From contig BCIA01000001.1 in assembly GCA_001599815.1 (NCBI GenBank), positions 3,600,934 through 3,664,933 of the forward strand: a stretch of 64,000 nucleotides of DNA, read 5' to 3'. Every line of letters starts with the position of its first letter. Positions within the stretch are counted from its first letter, which is position 1. Of this stretch, positions 30,070 to 39,875 are shown piece after piece. Below the pieces are notes generated by a model. It was not told the DNA's origin. It was given only the letters and a program-made list of their open reading frames with translations, and did not search any database. Origin of the DNA: Furcasterigmium furcatum (lineage: Eukaryota; Ascomycota; Sordariomycetes; Glomerellales; Plectosphaerellaceae). The position numbers were made by a program, and so were the translations under genes.

Positions 30070-31625
30070 CTGCCAGTACCCTCGGATGCAGGGACGTGCG
30101 ATGGGGCCGGCCGTTGAGGTTAATTATGTGGATTGTGTATCCATAGTACAGCCAAAATGACATTTAAAGCCCGTTTGACAGTTTATCGGGGTGAGATTTC
30201 CCCGTGGAGAGTGAAAACGCTCGCTCTACTAGCACGCACTTGTTCACTACCGAAGGCCAGTCACACATGGGACCCCAAGGGCATGAGATTAACCTCCAGT
30301 GGAAGCACTCCGAGGCAGACAAGTATTTGCAGTCCATCTCGCAAGAGGTTACATCTGTGCGCGGGCTCTGCGTTCATGGCAGCTCAACGGGTAGAAGTCC
30401 CGCATGGTACGTAGCTGTTTTTTATAAATCGCCACTCAGCCCTAAACAATTTTGGTTCCGAATATCACGAGTTTCACGAAACGTGCCCAGGTTCAACGAC
30501 CTAGACCGGGGCTGACATCTCCCAAGGGTCCCGGAAGTGACGTAACACCCATCACAAACCCCCTTCGATCTGGCCAGTTACGCCATAACCCCTTATCTGT
30601 CTCTGGTAGATCCAGGCACTAAAAGCTAAGCTTTGCGGGGAGGCTGGCGCCGTCGCGGCATCCTGGTGCCGAGAACGGCGAGTCGGGAGCCTCTAGGCCA
30701 ATTGCAGAATGCTCTGTTATCAAAATCGAATGCTAATAGTGAACAAAGGTCCTGATTCATAAATGCCTCGAAGCCGACCACGCGCACGACTAAAAATATG
30801 TTTCTCCGAATGATTCCCTCTTCTCGAGGGTTTCTGCCACCCGTGCCTCGCTCGTCGCCACGGTCAGCATGAAAATACGAAGATGAACGAGCGAAACTTT
30901 CGGCACAACCGGCCGCAATCGTTTGGGATAGGGGGTGCTGGAAATATTCGTGAGTGCCCGATTCTCCTCGACCTGCTGGAAGTACATTGCCTGACTTCGG
31001 GGCGCAGGAAGATTCGACGAGGCGAAGGTCAAGCCGCAGGATCCCACCACCGAAGGCAGCCCCTGGCGACGGCGCAGCAGTGCCTGGAGTTCCAGGTCCA
31101 GTATGACCTCGGATAAATCGAAACAAGGCATCTGGACGAGCCTGATAGAGACCTTGCAACGGAAAAAGTCGAAAAGCACATCCGAGTCGATACGCGAAGA
31201 GCCGGAAGCAGCGGAGGGGAGTGCAGGGCAAACACAGCGCTGAGACCTTCTCAGACCGGGGAGCAACCCTGTCAATTGGAGGTACCGGCGCCTCAGAACT
31301 CGACACACCTTTCCCATGCGTCACCGGGTCGATGATTCAATCGATGGTTCCCGGCTATCCCGAGCCTTTGCTTGGGCGATACATGTCGGAAATAGGGGTG
31401 AAGGGGTCAGGAGTTCGTCACCACAGCTGAGGCCGGTTGGTTGGAATTCGCATGAAAGCCGGAGACGGCGGAAAAGCATCAAGATGGGGTTTTGACACCC
31501 ATCTGTACATTAATGTCTAGCGGTTCATGATTTAGAGGGTTTTAGGCCCTCCTCACAGATATCAATTGGAAGTTGTTGATGGTCTTTCGAGAGTTGGGTA
31601 GCGGTTTTACACGAACTTTTGCTGT
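30070..31625. other. Intergenic, 1.56 kb
   Basis: Between two convergent genes. Two overlapping reverse open frames at about 30626-31324 differ in frame, have no domain and unusual composition; they may be chance or decayed DNA. Nothing is assigned. Confidence 0.4.
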
Positions 31626-32222
31626 CTACCGAACGAACTGATCGGCGAATCCAGCTCCCAATCCGACGGCCTCATAGTGCTCCTTGGCCTTGGCTAGCTT
31701 GCTGAAGACATCCTCAACCCCAACCGGGTTGCCATCGGGGTCGACATAGATGTATGCCCCTGTGACGTGGAACATGGTGACCATCTCCTTCACGTCCTCC
31801 GGAACCTCAAGGGTGTGGATGTCGCCCGGGGGCTCGAAGGCGTAGCCGCCCTCCTCGGCCCACCAAGGATGTTCGAGGTAGTGCCAGCGGCCACGGAGGA
31901 CAGTGGCGTGGACGCAGCCGGCATGGCGATGGCGGGAGAGGATGCCGGAGCGGCGGACGCGAAGTAGGTTGACGAAGAAGCCGCCCGAGACGGAGAGCAG
32001 GAGGGGCCGAAACCAGACACCAGGGGCCTGGGGCACCCAGAGGCGCTCGTCGCAGTCGTCGATGTTTAGGATGCTTGGGACGACGAGGTCGTCAGGTACC
32101 GAGGGCAGGAGAGGACCGCGATACGGCACGGCTGCTTGGTCGAGTCTCTGTTCCGACTTGGCGCCATTTGTGGCGTTGGCAGTGGAAGCCTCCGTTGTCA
32201 TAGTAGTCGTTTGAGTGGCCAT
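31626..32222 (-). CDS. Cupin dioxygenase, 2,4'-dihydroxyacetophenone dioxygenase-like
   Basis: Single exon, 198 aa. A disordered T/A-rich leader (about 30 residues) precedes a single cupin barrel: 'PQAPGVWFRPLLLSVSGGFF', 'SRHRHAGCVHATVLRGRWHY' and 'YAFEPPGDIHTLEVPED'. His98, His100 and His136 are likely metal ligands. The arrangement matches the ChrR-like/DAD-type cupins that cleave the C-C bond of hydroxyacetophenones or related aryl ketones, but the substrate is inferred only. A TATAAG lies about 112 bp upstream and a shared 14-bp motif 273 bp upstream. It is the first gene of a putative four-gene cluster with a regulator, an aminotransferase and a permease. Confidence 0.8.
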   Translation of the reverse strand: MATQTTTMTTEASTANATNGAKSEQRLDQAAVPYRGPLLPSVPDDLVVPSILNIDDCDERLWVPQAPGVWFRPLLLSVSGGFFVNLLRVRRSGILSRHRHAGCVHATVLRGRWHYLEHPWWAEEGGYAFEPPGDIHTLEVPEDVKEMVTMFHVTGAYIYVDPDGNPVGVEDVFSKLAKAKEHYEAVGLGAGFADQFVR

Positions 32223-32645
32223 GTCTCATAGGTGCTTCGATGCAGACCTGGGGTATGATTTTTGGATGGGCCCTTCGTGTGACCTTGACCGTGCACAACC
32301 TCTGGTAGTGGTGTGCAATGACGGCCCGACGTTCTTATAATCCCGGCAACGGTGATAGAAGCAAACGGTGCAAAAATCATCGAACGATGGAACGAACGAG
32401 TCGGGCCTGATGCGAAGGAGAGCCTCGGACGATCTGGAGATTCCCCCATGAGGTATCGGGGATTGATCCAGCGTCAAGGGCGGAGTGGGGCATCGGCGCC
32501 AACGGCGGAGTGGGGGTTGGAGCCCCGGAGGCTCACCGGGGCGATTCGGGGTCCTGGCCTCTGCAGGTGCCTTCCCGAACTAACACCGCCGTCGTTGCAA
32601 GCAACCCGATGATTGAAGTGGGTAGGTTGGATATGTTGTAAATCC
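32223..32645. other. Promoter region of cupin gene
   Basis: Contains the shared 14-bp motif at 32495-32508 within a G-rich stretch with a repeated CGGAGTGGGG, and TATAAG at 32334-32339 (reverse strand). Confidence 0.5.
32495..32508 (+). promoter_or_regulatory. Cluster motif copy 1, GGCGCCAACGGCGG
   Basis: Exact match to the form found at 36730-36743. It lies 273 bp upstream of the cupin ATG and carries CGG triplets of the kind bound by Zn2Cys6 regulators. Binding is inferred. Confidence 0.5.
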
Positions 32646-34268
32646 TCACGTAATGGCGAGATTCCAACCCCGCCGCTTGACGATATCGAGCCAATCCACC
32701 TTGGCCGAGTTACCTTTGCGAGTTCCAGCCGAGCTCAGCCTCCACACCTCATCCAGCACGCTGGTGCATTTGTCAAAGTTGCCGAAGCACCGCCACTGAT
32801 TCAGGGTCAGCAGCCGCTCCCGGATCGTCTCGATCTCCGCGGGATCTTCGGCCTCGCCACCGGCCATGAAGAGGGGGAAGAGCATCGTGCACCCGGTCAG
32901 GGCGCCGTCGGGCATGGCGCTGGCCGCCGTGCAGATCGCCGAGACCGATGCTTGGACCTTGGGCTGCATGAAGTCGGCGTACGTCGGGATGTGTCTGCGG
33001 AGAACCCTGTACAGATGAATAAAGGCGCCATGCCGGTAGGCCTCGCCGAGGAGCATGAGGGGGTCTTCGACCGTGGCAGGCTCGGCAACGGGGCAAATCC
33101 AGTCCCGGAGCTCTCTTTCAATAGCCCGGGCTTGTTGAGATAGGCGAACCCCTGCTGGATCCTGGGGCATCGGCTCCCAGAATTCTTCCAGATCTCCTGG
33201 CTCCCTTCGCAAGCCCTCTAGGTCGGCATTCAGATTGCTGATTTCGCCAATGAGGTAGAGAATCCTGGCGGCGAATCCGAAGTATGTGTCCGCCAGAGCC
33301 TCACCGTCCTCACCGCTCAGCCAGTAGTCGCCGCTGATAAATGGCCGCCGGTCCATTGACACGCTCATGAGGATGTCGTGGTAGGCGAAGTTTCTCAGCA
33401 GCCAACGGCCTTCGAACGAATCCTGTAGTGTCCGTCTCAACTTGGCCGGGATTTCTCTCTCCCCACGGGGAAGGAGTGTGGCGGCTGCGCCCGCAAGATG
33501 ATGGGTCCAGCTGTCCGTAGCATCCGAGATGGACTCCATTGAACATAGAACCATTGTGGTGGCGAGGCACATCTCTTCAGATATGGATCCTTGAGCCACG
33601 GCATGTTTGAGCTCTGCTAGGACCTGGCCACGGTGACGCAGCGAGATGTCCCGGAAAGCGTCGTTGCGCAGAGCGAGGTGAGTCGAGGAGAAGGCGGCCA
33701 AAGCGAAGGTCAGGGCTGGACACTCAAAGGCCATAGGAAGCAGCACTACAGTGAACAACAAGGAACAGCCTGTCAGCCAGCTCATCCACCTTTGGTCCTA
33801 GTACTGGGCAGACCACCACTTACCGGACAGGAAACAGTTATTCTCAACATTTGTTGTGAGCATGAGGGCGAAGGTGGCCGTGTAGTACCTCATCATCGCG
33901 CGGCGGCTCGATGATAGCGCCTCACTCCCGCCGTCCACAGACGGGAGAAGGAGGAGCGGATCAGCTAGCCGAGCGAGACTGAAAAGTTGCAGACTCTGAT
34001 CGGGGCGAGTCCCCGTCGCTTGGGATGGGCCTTCGGCGTCCGCAGCATCCTTGCTGTCCTTCGAGGGCCTTGGGTCCTCCCAATTGCATACGAGGTTGAG
34101 CCGGGAACAGTGGCCACAGACGGGATAGGACTGGTTGCATTTCTTCTTCCTCCCCCGACAGGTCTGGCAGCCTCGGCGTTGTCTCGTGTGACCGTGGCTG
34201 CGGGGAGCGCGGCGAGAGGCCAGGCCCGGGGCATCTGATCCTGGCGCCGCGTTTTGAGTTGACAACAT
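32646..34268 (-). CDS. Zn(II)2Cys6 transcription factor, cluster regulator candidate
   Basis: Exons 34268-33824 and 33745-32646 (514 aa). The N-terminal binuclear zinc cluster is complete: C-QT-C-(6)-C-(6)-C-GH-C-(6)-C at residues about 33-60, preceded by a basic stretch and followed by a short linker. The rest ('MRYYTATFALMLTT', 'CPALTFALAAFSSTHLALRN', 'HLAGAAATLLPRGE', 'YRHGAFIHLYRVLRRH') matches the fungal-specific TF domain 2 family (PF11951). The intron junction joins 'NNCFLS' to 'VLLPMAFECPAL', typical of the family. It lies between the cupin and aminotransferase genes, and its own promoter carries one copy of the shared motif, suggesting it regulates the cluster and possibly itself. 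Confidence 0.9.
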
Positions 34269-34632
34269 GGGGTTGCGGGGACAAGCAACGATCTGCTGAA
34301 CTGGTCTGAACTTGGTAACGGTGACAGGTTATCGGCCGGATGACGCCGGTTGCCCTGCTTGTTGCTGTCGGGGATGGGGTCGCAGTGGTGTGATTGAGGG
34401 AGAGAGGGAACATTCTGACCAGCCCGCCCTACCACTCGTTGGGGTCTCATATACGCACAGCGCCATCGGCGGCGTGGGTCAGGTCAAGCCCATGCCCGAG
34501 TCATGGGTCATCAAGGCCCCTTTGTACCAGTGATGTGCAATTATGCAAAGATCATTGGCTGAGTACCCAGTGAGTATTTACTAGTGCAATTTGGCGATTC
34601 TTCCTGTCCCCGAAATGCTGTCTACCTATGTT
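34269..34632. other. Promoter region of cluster regulator
   Basis: 364 bp between the aminotransferase stop and the regulator ATG. It holds motif copy 2 at 34459-34472. Confidence 0.5.
34459..34472 (+). promoter_or_regulatory. Cluster motif copy 2, AGCGCCATCGGCGG
   Basis: Exact match to the copy at 36523-36536 and continuing YGTKGGGT in both. It lies 191 bp upstream of the regulator ATG. Confidence 0.5.
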
Positions 34633-36205
34633 CTAAAGCCGCGCTTCGGCGCCGGTGATACCTCCCATTCTGAGGGTCTCCGGCCTGACTGAGTTCTGCG
34701 CCAGCAGACGGGCAGATACGTCCAGAATGGCATGCCGCAAGATCGCGACCATACGTCCCAGTTCTTCCTCGTTGACCACATATGGCGGCGAGATGATGAC
34801 GTGCTCGATGTGAGTTTCGCCGGTCGTACCAAGGTTGCCCAGGATGTTGAGTCCCAAGTCAAGCGCTCTGACGACCACCTGGTCGCAGAATTTGGCCTCG
34901 GGCTTGAAAGGCACCCGCGACTTGGGATCCTTCATGAACTCGACCGCCCAGAACAGTCCCCTCCCACGCACGTCTCCAACAAACTCGAGTTCTCCCAGCT
35001 GCTCTCGGAGAAGCCTGCCCAGAACATCACCCATGGCAACAACATTATCAAGGAGATTTTCGCGCTGGATGATGCGTTGCACCTCGATCGCTCCCGCACA
35101 AGCTGCGGGGTGTGCCTGTCGTGCGGTACCTGGTTAACGATGGCCACCTGCGAGACTGGATGCGGCCAGCCTGATGTCTAGTACTTACCTGAAAAGTATG
35201 ACCATGTGCAAGTCCTCCCGAGCCAGCCTTCATCGCCTCGAAGATCTTCTCTCGGAGAAAGACTCCCGACAGCGGCACGAAACCACCGCCGAGCGCCTTG
35301 CCTACAGTCTGGAGGTCGGGTCCCGAGATGCCCTCCTGTTCCCAGGCATGAACGGTGCCGGTCTTGCCCATGCCGCACATGATCTGGTCGTACTTTGGTG
35401 AGTCGACAATCACACAAAAATTGGCCCTCTCAAGGGGGCAGATGGAGTCACGTACCTCGTCCAAGATTAGCAGAATGTCATACTTGTCACAGAGAGCTCT
35501 GACAGCCTTGAAGTATCCCGGCACGGCAGCCGCGCAACCGAGAGTCGTGCCGCTGACGGTCTCCGCGATGAAGGATGACACATTCGCCGGACCGAGCTCG
35601 AGAATCTGGTTCTCCAGCTGCAGGGCAAGGCGCTGCACGTATGCCTCGTCCGACTCGCCCGCCTTTTTCATGCGATAGGCAAGGCACGGGTCGACGAAGC
35701 GCACGTTGGACGAGAGCCAGTCGTTATACAGGGCTCTGCGCGAGTCGTGGCCTGAGACGCACAGCGCACCGATGGTGTTGCCATGGTAGCTCTGCTTTCG
35801 GGCGATGATGAAGCGCTTCTGAGGCAGGCCCCTCTCGTGCCAGTACTGAGTCGCCAGCTTGATGGCAGCGTCTGTGGCCTCGCTACCCGAGTTGACGAAA
35901 ATGGCCTTGGAGAGACCTCCAGGGCGGTTCTTCAGCAGCATGGAGGCAAGCTCCTCGGTGACATCGCAGGTGAAGCGGGCACCAGAGTAGAGATACGCCA
36001 GTTGGTCGAGCTGGCGGTGTATGGCGTGGGAAACGTCCGTCCTCCCGTGCCCAAGGCAAGAGACGGCGGGTCCAGCCGAGGCATCGAGCACCTCTCGCCC
36101 AGATTCAAGGAACAGGGAGACGCGTGATGCTGAAACGACCCGTTCAGGACGTGCAGCGAAACTCCTATGGAGGATGTTGGAGTCTTGGACGAACGCGTCA
36201 GCCAT
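34633..36205 (-). CDS. Class III PLP aminotransferase, three exons
   Basis: Exons 36205-35456, 35383-35189 and 35115-34633 (475 aa). Intron 1 (72 nt, GTACGTGA...GACCAG) is in frame with no stop; removing it turns 'LDE-VRDS...' into 'LDEIMCGMGKTG', the invariant PLP-binding aspartate region, so it is clearly an intron. Other family motifs are 'NSGSEATDAAIKLATQYW', 'SYHGNTIGALCVSG', 'GKALGGGFVPLSGVF' (catalytic Lys), 'HTFQAHPAACAGA' and 'VRGRGLFWAVEF'. It is related to omega-amino-acid/4-aminobutyrate-type enzymes. Placed divergently from an amino-acid permease and next to the regulator, it is likely the entry step of amino-compound catabolism. The substrate cannot be told from sequence. Confidence 0.9.
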
Positions 36206-36337
36206 GGTTTCTGAGAGAGCTGAATGTGAGAGAAAGATCAACTGTTTGGTGCAAGAAATGGTGATACCACTCTGTGACCTTGCGCCGCGGGTGAGGAGAA
36301 TTGGAGGGGCAGCAGATAAGATGTACGATGTTGCCTC

Positions 36338-36376
36338 GGGGACCTGGTAATCTCTCCAGACAAGGCCCTGCTCTCT
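36338..36376 (+). repeat. 39-bp direct repeat, copy 1
   Basis: 32 of 39 positions match 38826-38864 (GGGGACCTGGT...CTGCTCTCT). The two copies bracket the permease gene and most of its promoter. Confidence 0.5.
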
Positions 36377-36522
36377 CAACGTAATAAGGGCGAGATAATA
36401 CTTAGTCACTACATCAACAGTGCGGGGTCTCAAACTCCCGGAGCATGATGACGCTTGGTTGAAGTTGGGGCTGGACATCGAGGCCGATCGCAGAGGACCG
36501 AGAGATCACCGAGCCCCCCTTC

Positions 36523-36536
36523 AGCGCCATCGGCGG
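36523..36536 (+). promoter_or_regulatory. Cluster motif copy 3, AGCGCCATCGGCGG
   Basis: Identical to copy 2. It is 318 bp upstream of the aminotransferase ATG and about 600 bp upstream of the permease ATG. Confidence 0.5.
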
Positions 36537-36729
36537 TGTTGGGTAATGAGCCGATGGCTCTTGCACGCAATCAAAATCCCTCCCACGATATCTCGCTTGC
36601 TTGGTTGCAAATGCATTGATCATCACGGGGAACCTAGAAGTGGCTCTACGCCCCTAGCTCCCCAGCCCCTGACTCGGACAGGGTGTCGACTCAAGTCCGC
36701 CAAAGAGAGCGAAAGCTGAACCCCGCTTG

Positions 36730-36743
36730 GGCGCCAACGGCGG
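36730..36743 (+). promoter_or_regulatory. Cluster motif copy 4, GGCGCCAACGGCGG
   Basis: Identical to copy 1. It is about 396 bp upstream of the permease ATG. Confidence 0.5.
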
Positions 36744-37138
36744 GAGACCAGGGCCCGGGATCTTGAAGCGTGCCGGCGCGGCAGTACTCCCCGTCTTATC
36801 GAGTCATCTCCACATGAGCATCCCACAGATCCAAATCTGGGGTACGCGGGATAGACCTGCGGCTGGGAGACATGGATTAGTCGCCCTGAAGATAAGGTGC
36901 CAGCGTGGTCTACTCCGTCAGGTACTGGCTTCTTCAAGCTGGACTATCTTCGGGTCTCCCTACTCATGCCCATGTCTTCCACGACAAGTTGTCTACATAA
37001 GAAACGCTGATCCTCCTCCAGCAGAGACAGATGTCTATCATGGGTCACCACTGCCATCGGTTTCTCTGATTTCAAACATCTTCTTCCCTCTGTTAATTAA
37101 GAACACTACCGACACCACCCTATGTCCCCGTCGTCACC

Positions 37139-38782
37139 ATGACCAAAGACGATACCATCGACATCGAGGCTCCGGCAGCTACCATCGCGGAAAATGTATC
37201 ATCCTCCGAGAAGATGGGTGAGATACTCAAACCCGGGACTAAGGCCCCCCTCCACCGCGAGGAGACGGACCGCGGCTTCAAGCCACGCCACTCGCAAATG
37301 ATCGCCCTTGGAGGCGCTATCGGGACCTCTCTGTTCCTGGGAACTGCGCAGGTACTCCGCGTGGGCGGTCCTGGCTTTCTGCTGCTCTCATATGGAATAC
37401 TCTCGGTCCTCGTATACGGCATCGTCACCGGTATTGCTGAGGTGGCCACCTACCTCCCCGTGCCAGGGAGCACGATGGCCTTCCACGCCAACAAGTACGT
37501 CTCTCGCAGCCTTGGCTTTGCTATGGGTTACCTCTACTGGTATTCCATGGGAATCCTGGTTCCGTACGAGCTGGTCGCCGTCAACCTCTTGATCGACTAT
37601 TGGAACCCTGGTGTCAACCCAGCCGTGTGGATTACAGTTCTCTTGGTTCTGATCGTCCTGGGAAACTTCCTCCCGGCCCGCATGTTCGGCGAGGTCGAGT
37701 TCTGGAGCGCGGGAACCAAGATCCTCCTGATCCTCGGGCTGATCTTCCTTTCCGTGGTGCTTTTCTTTGGAGGTGGCCCAAACAGGGACATGCTGGGGTT
37801 CCGCTACTGGAATGATCCAGGGGCCACCAACGCGTACATTGTCGATGGAGGGGCAGGGAGGCTTGTGGCCTTCCTGAATGCTGTGGTTTTGGCCTCCTTT
37901 GCCTTCGTTCTTGCCCCTGAGCAGCTCATCGTCACAGGCGGAGAGATGCAATCCCCGCGACACAACCTCCCGCGCGCCGCTCGGCGTTACTTCTGGCATC
38001 TCGTTATTCTCTTCATCCCTACGGTCATCGGTATCGGTGTCGTCTGCCCTTCCAACCACCCTACGCTGGCGGCCTCGGGCACAGCAAGCTCACCGTTCGT
38101 TATTGCGATCCGCACCGCAGGGATTCCTGTCCTTGATAGCATTGTCAACGCTATGATCATTGTGTCAGCTTCAACGGCCGGAAACGCCTTCCTATACCAG
38201 GCGTCCCGAAATCTTTACTCCCTGGCCTTGACAGGCAACGCGCCCGCCATTTTCAAGCGGTGCAACAAGTATGGGCTGCCCTATATGGCTGTTGCGGCGA
38301 GTGCGAGCTTCAGCTTGCTGGCCTACCTAAGCCTGTCGAGTACGAGTCTCACAGTGTTTACCTGGCTCATCAGCCTCACCAACACTTCGGGCTACATCAG
38401 TTGGATATGCTGTGGTATCATCTACGTTCGGTTCAAGAAGGCAGCTGCACGCCATGGGGTTGAGTCGCCGTACAAGCCACGGATCCAGCCGTGGGGTATC
38501 TATTTCGGGAGCATTGGCTCGGTCTTCCTCCTGCTCCTGAATGGATTCACGGTCTTTTTCCCCTCCGAGTGGTCGATCAGCGGTTTTCTCACGGCTTACA
38601 TCGGAATTGTTGCTTTTCTTGCCATCTATCTCGGCCACCGCTTCTATCACCGGAATGACACATGGGTCAGGAACCTGGATGACATCGACATGTTTGAGGG
38701 CCTTGAGGAGGTTGAGGCAGCCGCCAAGCCCCCTCCAGTCAGGGGCTGGCTGGCTCGGAAGCTCTTCGTGTTGATCGAGTGA
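37139..38782 (+). CDS. Amino-acid permease (APC superfamily, YAT family)
   Basis: Single exon, 547 aa. After a charged cytosolic N-terminus of about 50 residues comes 'RGFKPRHSQMIALGGAIGTS', the entry to TM1 conserved in fungal amino-acid permeases. It is followed by 'GSTMAFHANKYVSRSLGFAMG' and 'VLAPEQLIVTGGEMQSPRHN' in the middle, and 'STAGNAFLYQASRNLYSLAL' with 'TGNAPAIFKRCNKYGLP' later. Twelve hydrophobic segments fit. It imports an amino acid or related amine with protons at the plasma membrane. Its divergent pairing with the aminotransferase and the shared promoter motif suggest it supplies the cluster's substrate. Confidence 0.92.
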   Translation: MTKDDTIDIEAPAATIAENVSSSEKMGEILKPGTKAPLHREETDRGFKPRHSQMIALGGAIGTSLFLGTAQVLRVGGPGFLLLSYGILSVLVYGIVTGIAEVATYLPVPGSTMAFHANKYVSRSLGFAMGYLYWYSMGILVPYELVAVNLLIDYWNPGVNPAVWITVLLVLIVLGNFLPARMFGEVEFWSAGTKILLILGLIFLSVVLFFGGGPNRDMLGFRYWNDPGATNAYIVDGGAGRLVAFLNAVVLASFAFVLAPEQLIVTGGEMQSPRHNLPRAARRYFWHLVILFIPTVIGIGVVCPSNHPTLAASGTASSPFVIAIRTAGIPVLDSIVNAMIIVSASTAGNAFLYQASRNLYSLALTGNAPAIFKRCNKYGLPYMAVAASASFSLLAYLSLSSTSLTVFTWLISLTNTSGYISWICCGIIYVRFKKAAARHGVESPYKPRIQPWGIYFGSIGSVFLLLLNGFTVFFPSEWSISGFLTAYIGIVAFLAIYLGHRFYHRNDTWVRNLDDIDMFEGLEEVEAAAKPPPVRGWLARKLFVLIE

Positions 38783-38825
38783 GCCGGGAATTTGACGCCG
38801 GGCAACTCAGTAGGCCCCGTTTCAG

Positions 38826-38864
38826 GGGGACCTGGTTGTCTCTGGAGAAAGGGACCTGCTCTCT
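38826..38864 (+). repeat. 39-bp direct repeat, copy 2
   Basis: Starts 44 bp after the permease stop. Matches 36338-36376 at 32 of 39 positions in the same orientation. Confidence 0.5.
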
Positions 38865-39371
38865 AAACCAGGTACCTAAGTAAGGGAGGATGTGGGGTTC
38901 AGGTCAAATGTTACTTACTTCCAACTCACAATTTGAGGGTATCCATCCCAAACGGTGCCGTGTTCCAATGCCCCCTCTCTCCGTCCACCATCCACGAACC
39001 GCCGAAGTTGAATTTGAGTTACTTTTGGGGGCGAAAGGCAGAAAGACGGCGAGAAAGAGGACGAGCTTAGAGAAGAGGAAGGCGGTGCTGTTTTAGCTGG
39101 AAATTTCGCCGACGATACCGACTGTGCAGACGACGAGCTTGTGCTTCCTAAAGACCTCCCCAAGAGCGAGGTCGTGTTCCTGCTGGATATGTGGAGTTGC
39201 TGGTCATGGCATCATGTCGTGGTGGAAGACGGATGTCTTGATGGCGCTGACTTGGGCCTTGCTGCCGTCGATTTTCTCCATGTTGTTCATGGTGGTCTTG
39301 TTTCAGGCCAAGCCCAAAGCACCGAAGAGATGTTCAGAGAGGTACTGTAGCCTGCCCTCGAGATCGTGAGG

Positions 39372-39875
39372 ATGGTTGTCAGCACAGCCCCACCACAACC
39401 CAAGACCAACAACTTAAGGAAGAGTCCCTTACGTACCAGCGTAGGCGTGCCGCCAATGCGTGCCAGGTGTGTCGGGGCCGGCGTACTAAGTGCGATTATC
39501 GTAAGCCCTCGTGCCTATTCTGGCGGAAGGTCGGCGCCACACACATCCAGCCGCCGGTGGATCTCTGCAGCTTCGGTTAAGGGAGCCTCACGATCTTCGA
39601 GCGGCTAGACGACATGGAGGAACTCCTCAAGTCGGCATCCCTACCCCCGTCCGAGGACGAGTCATACCACAAACGCCGGTCGTCCAAGGGGGCGAGTTCC
39701 GGCCAAGCCCACGGCACCACCACCGACCTGGCATGGTCAAACCCCTGAGCATGGATGACATGCTCGCGCTGCCGTGCTTCAAGGACCCATACCTCTCCCC
39801 GGCGGATGCCAACGATATGTGCGTCACGAAGGGGAACGTCAATATCTACCTAGGTGATGTCCTAGTGCCCTGAAT
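39372..39875 (+). pseudogene. Decayed Zn(II)2Cys6 transcription factor
   Basis: A start-like ATG at 39372 leads to an intron-like stretch, then a frame at about 39440 reads 'ACQVCRGRRTKCDY' and 'RKPSC', the first four cysteines of a binuclear zinc cluster. The fifth position is Trp (TGG) and the sixth His (CAC). The frame stops at TAA 39578-39580, but homologous sequence continues in the same frame ('IFERLDDMEELLK') and then in another frame from about 39733 ('MVKPLSMDDMLALPCFKDP'). So it has two ligand losses, a stop and a frameshift, and only the N-terminal part remains. It is not a functional DNA-binding protein as written. Confidence 0.75.

Larger units (their letters stand above)
36206..37138. 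other. Bidirectional promoter region, 0.93 kb
   Basis: Shared by the divergent aminotransferase and permease genes. It contains motif copies 3 and 4 (36523-36536, 36730-36743) and one copy of a 39-bp segment (36338-36376) repeated after the permease. Confidence 0.6.

Noticed and set aside
30626..31324. Overlapping reverse open frames in the 1.5-kb intergenic region
   Set aside because: Two frames overlap, neither shows a domain, splice logic or codon bias like the neighbours; insufficient to call a gene.
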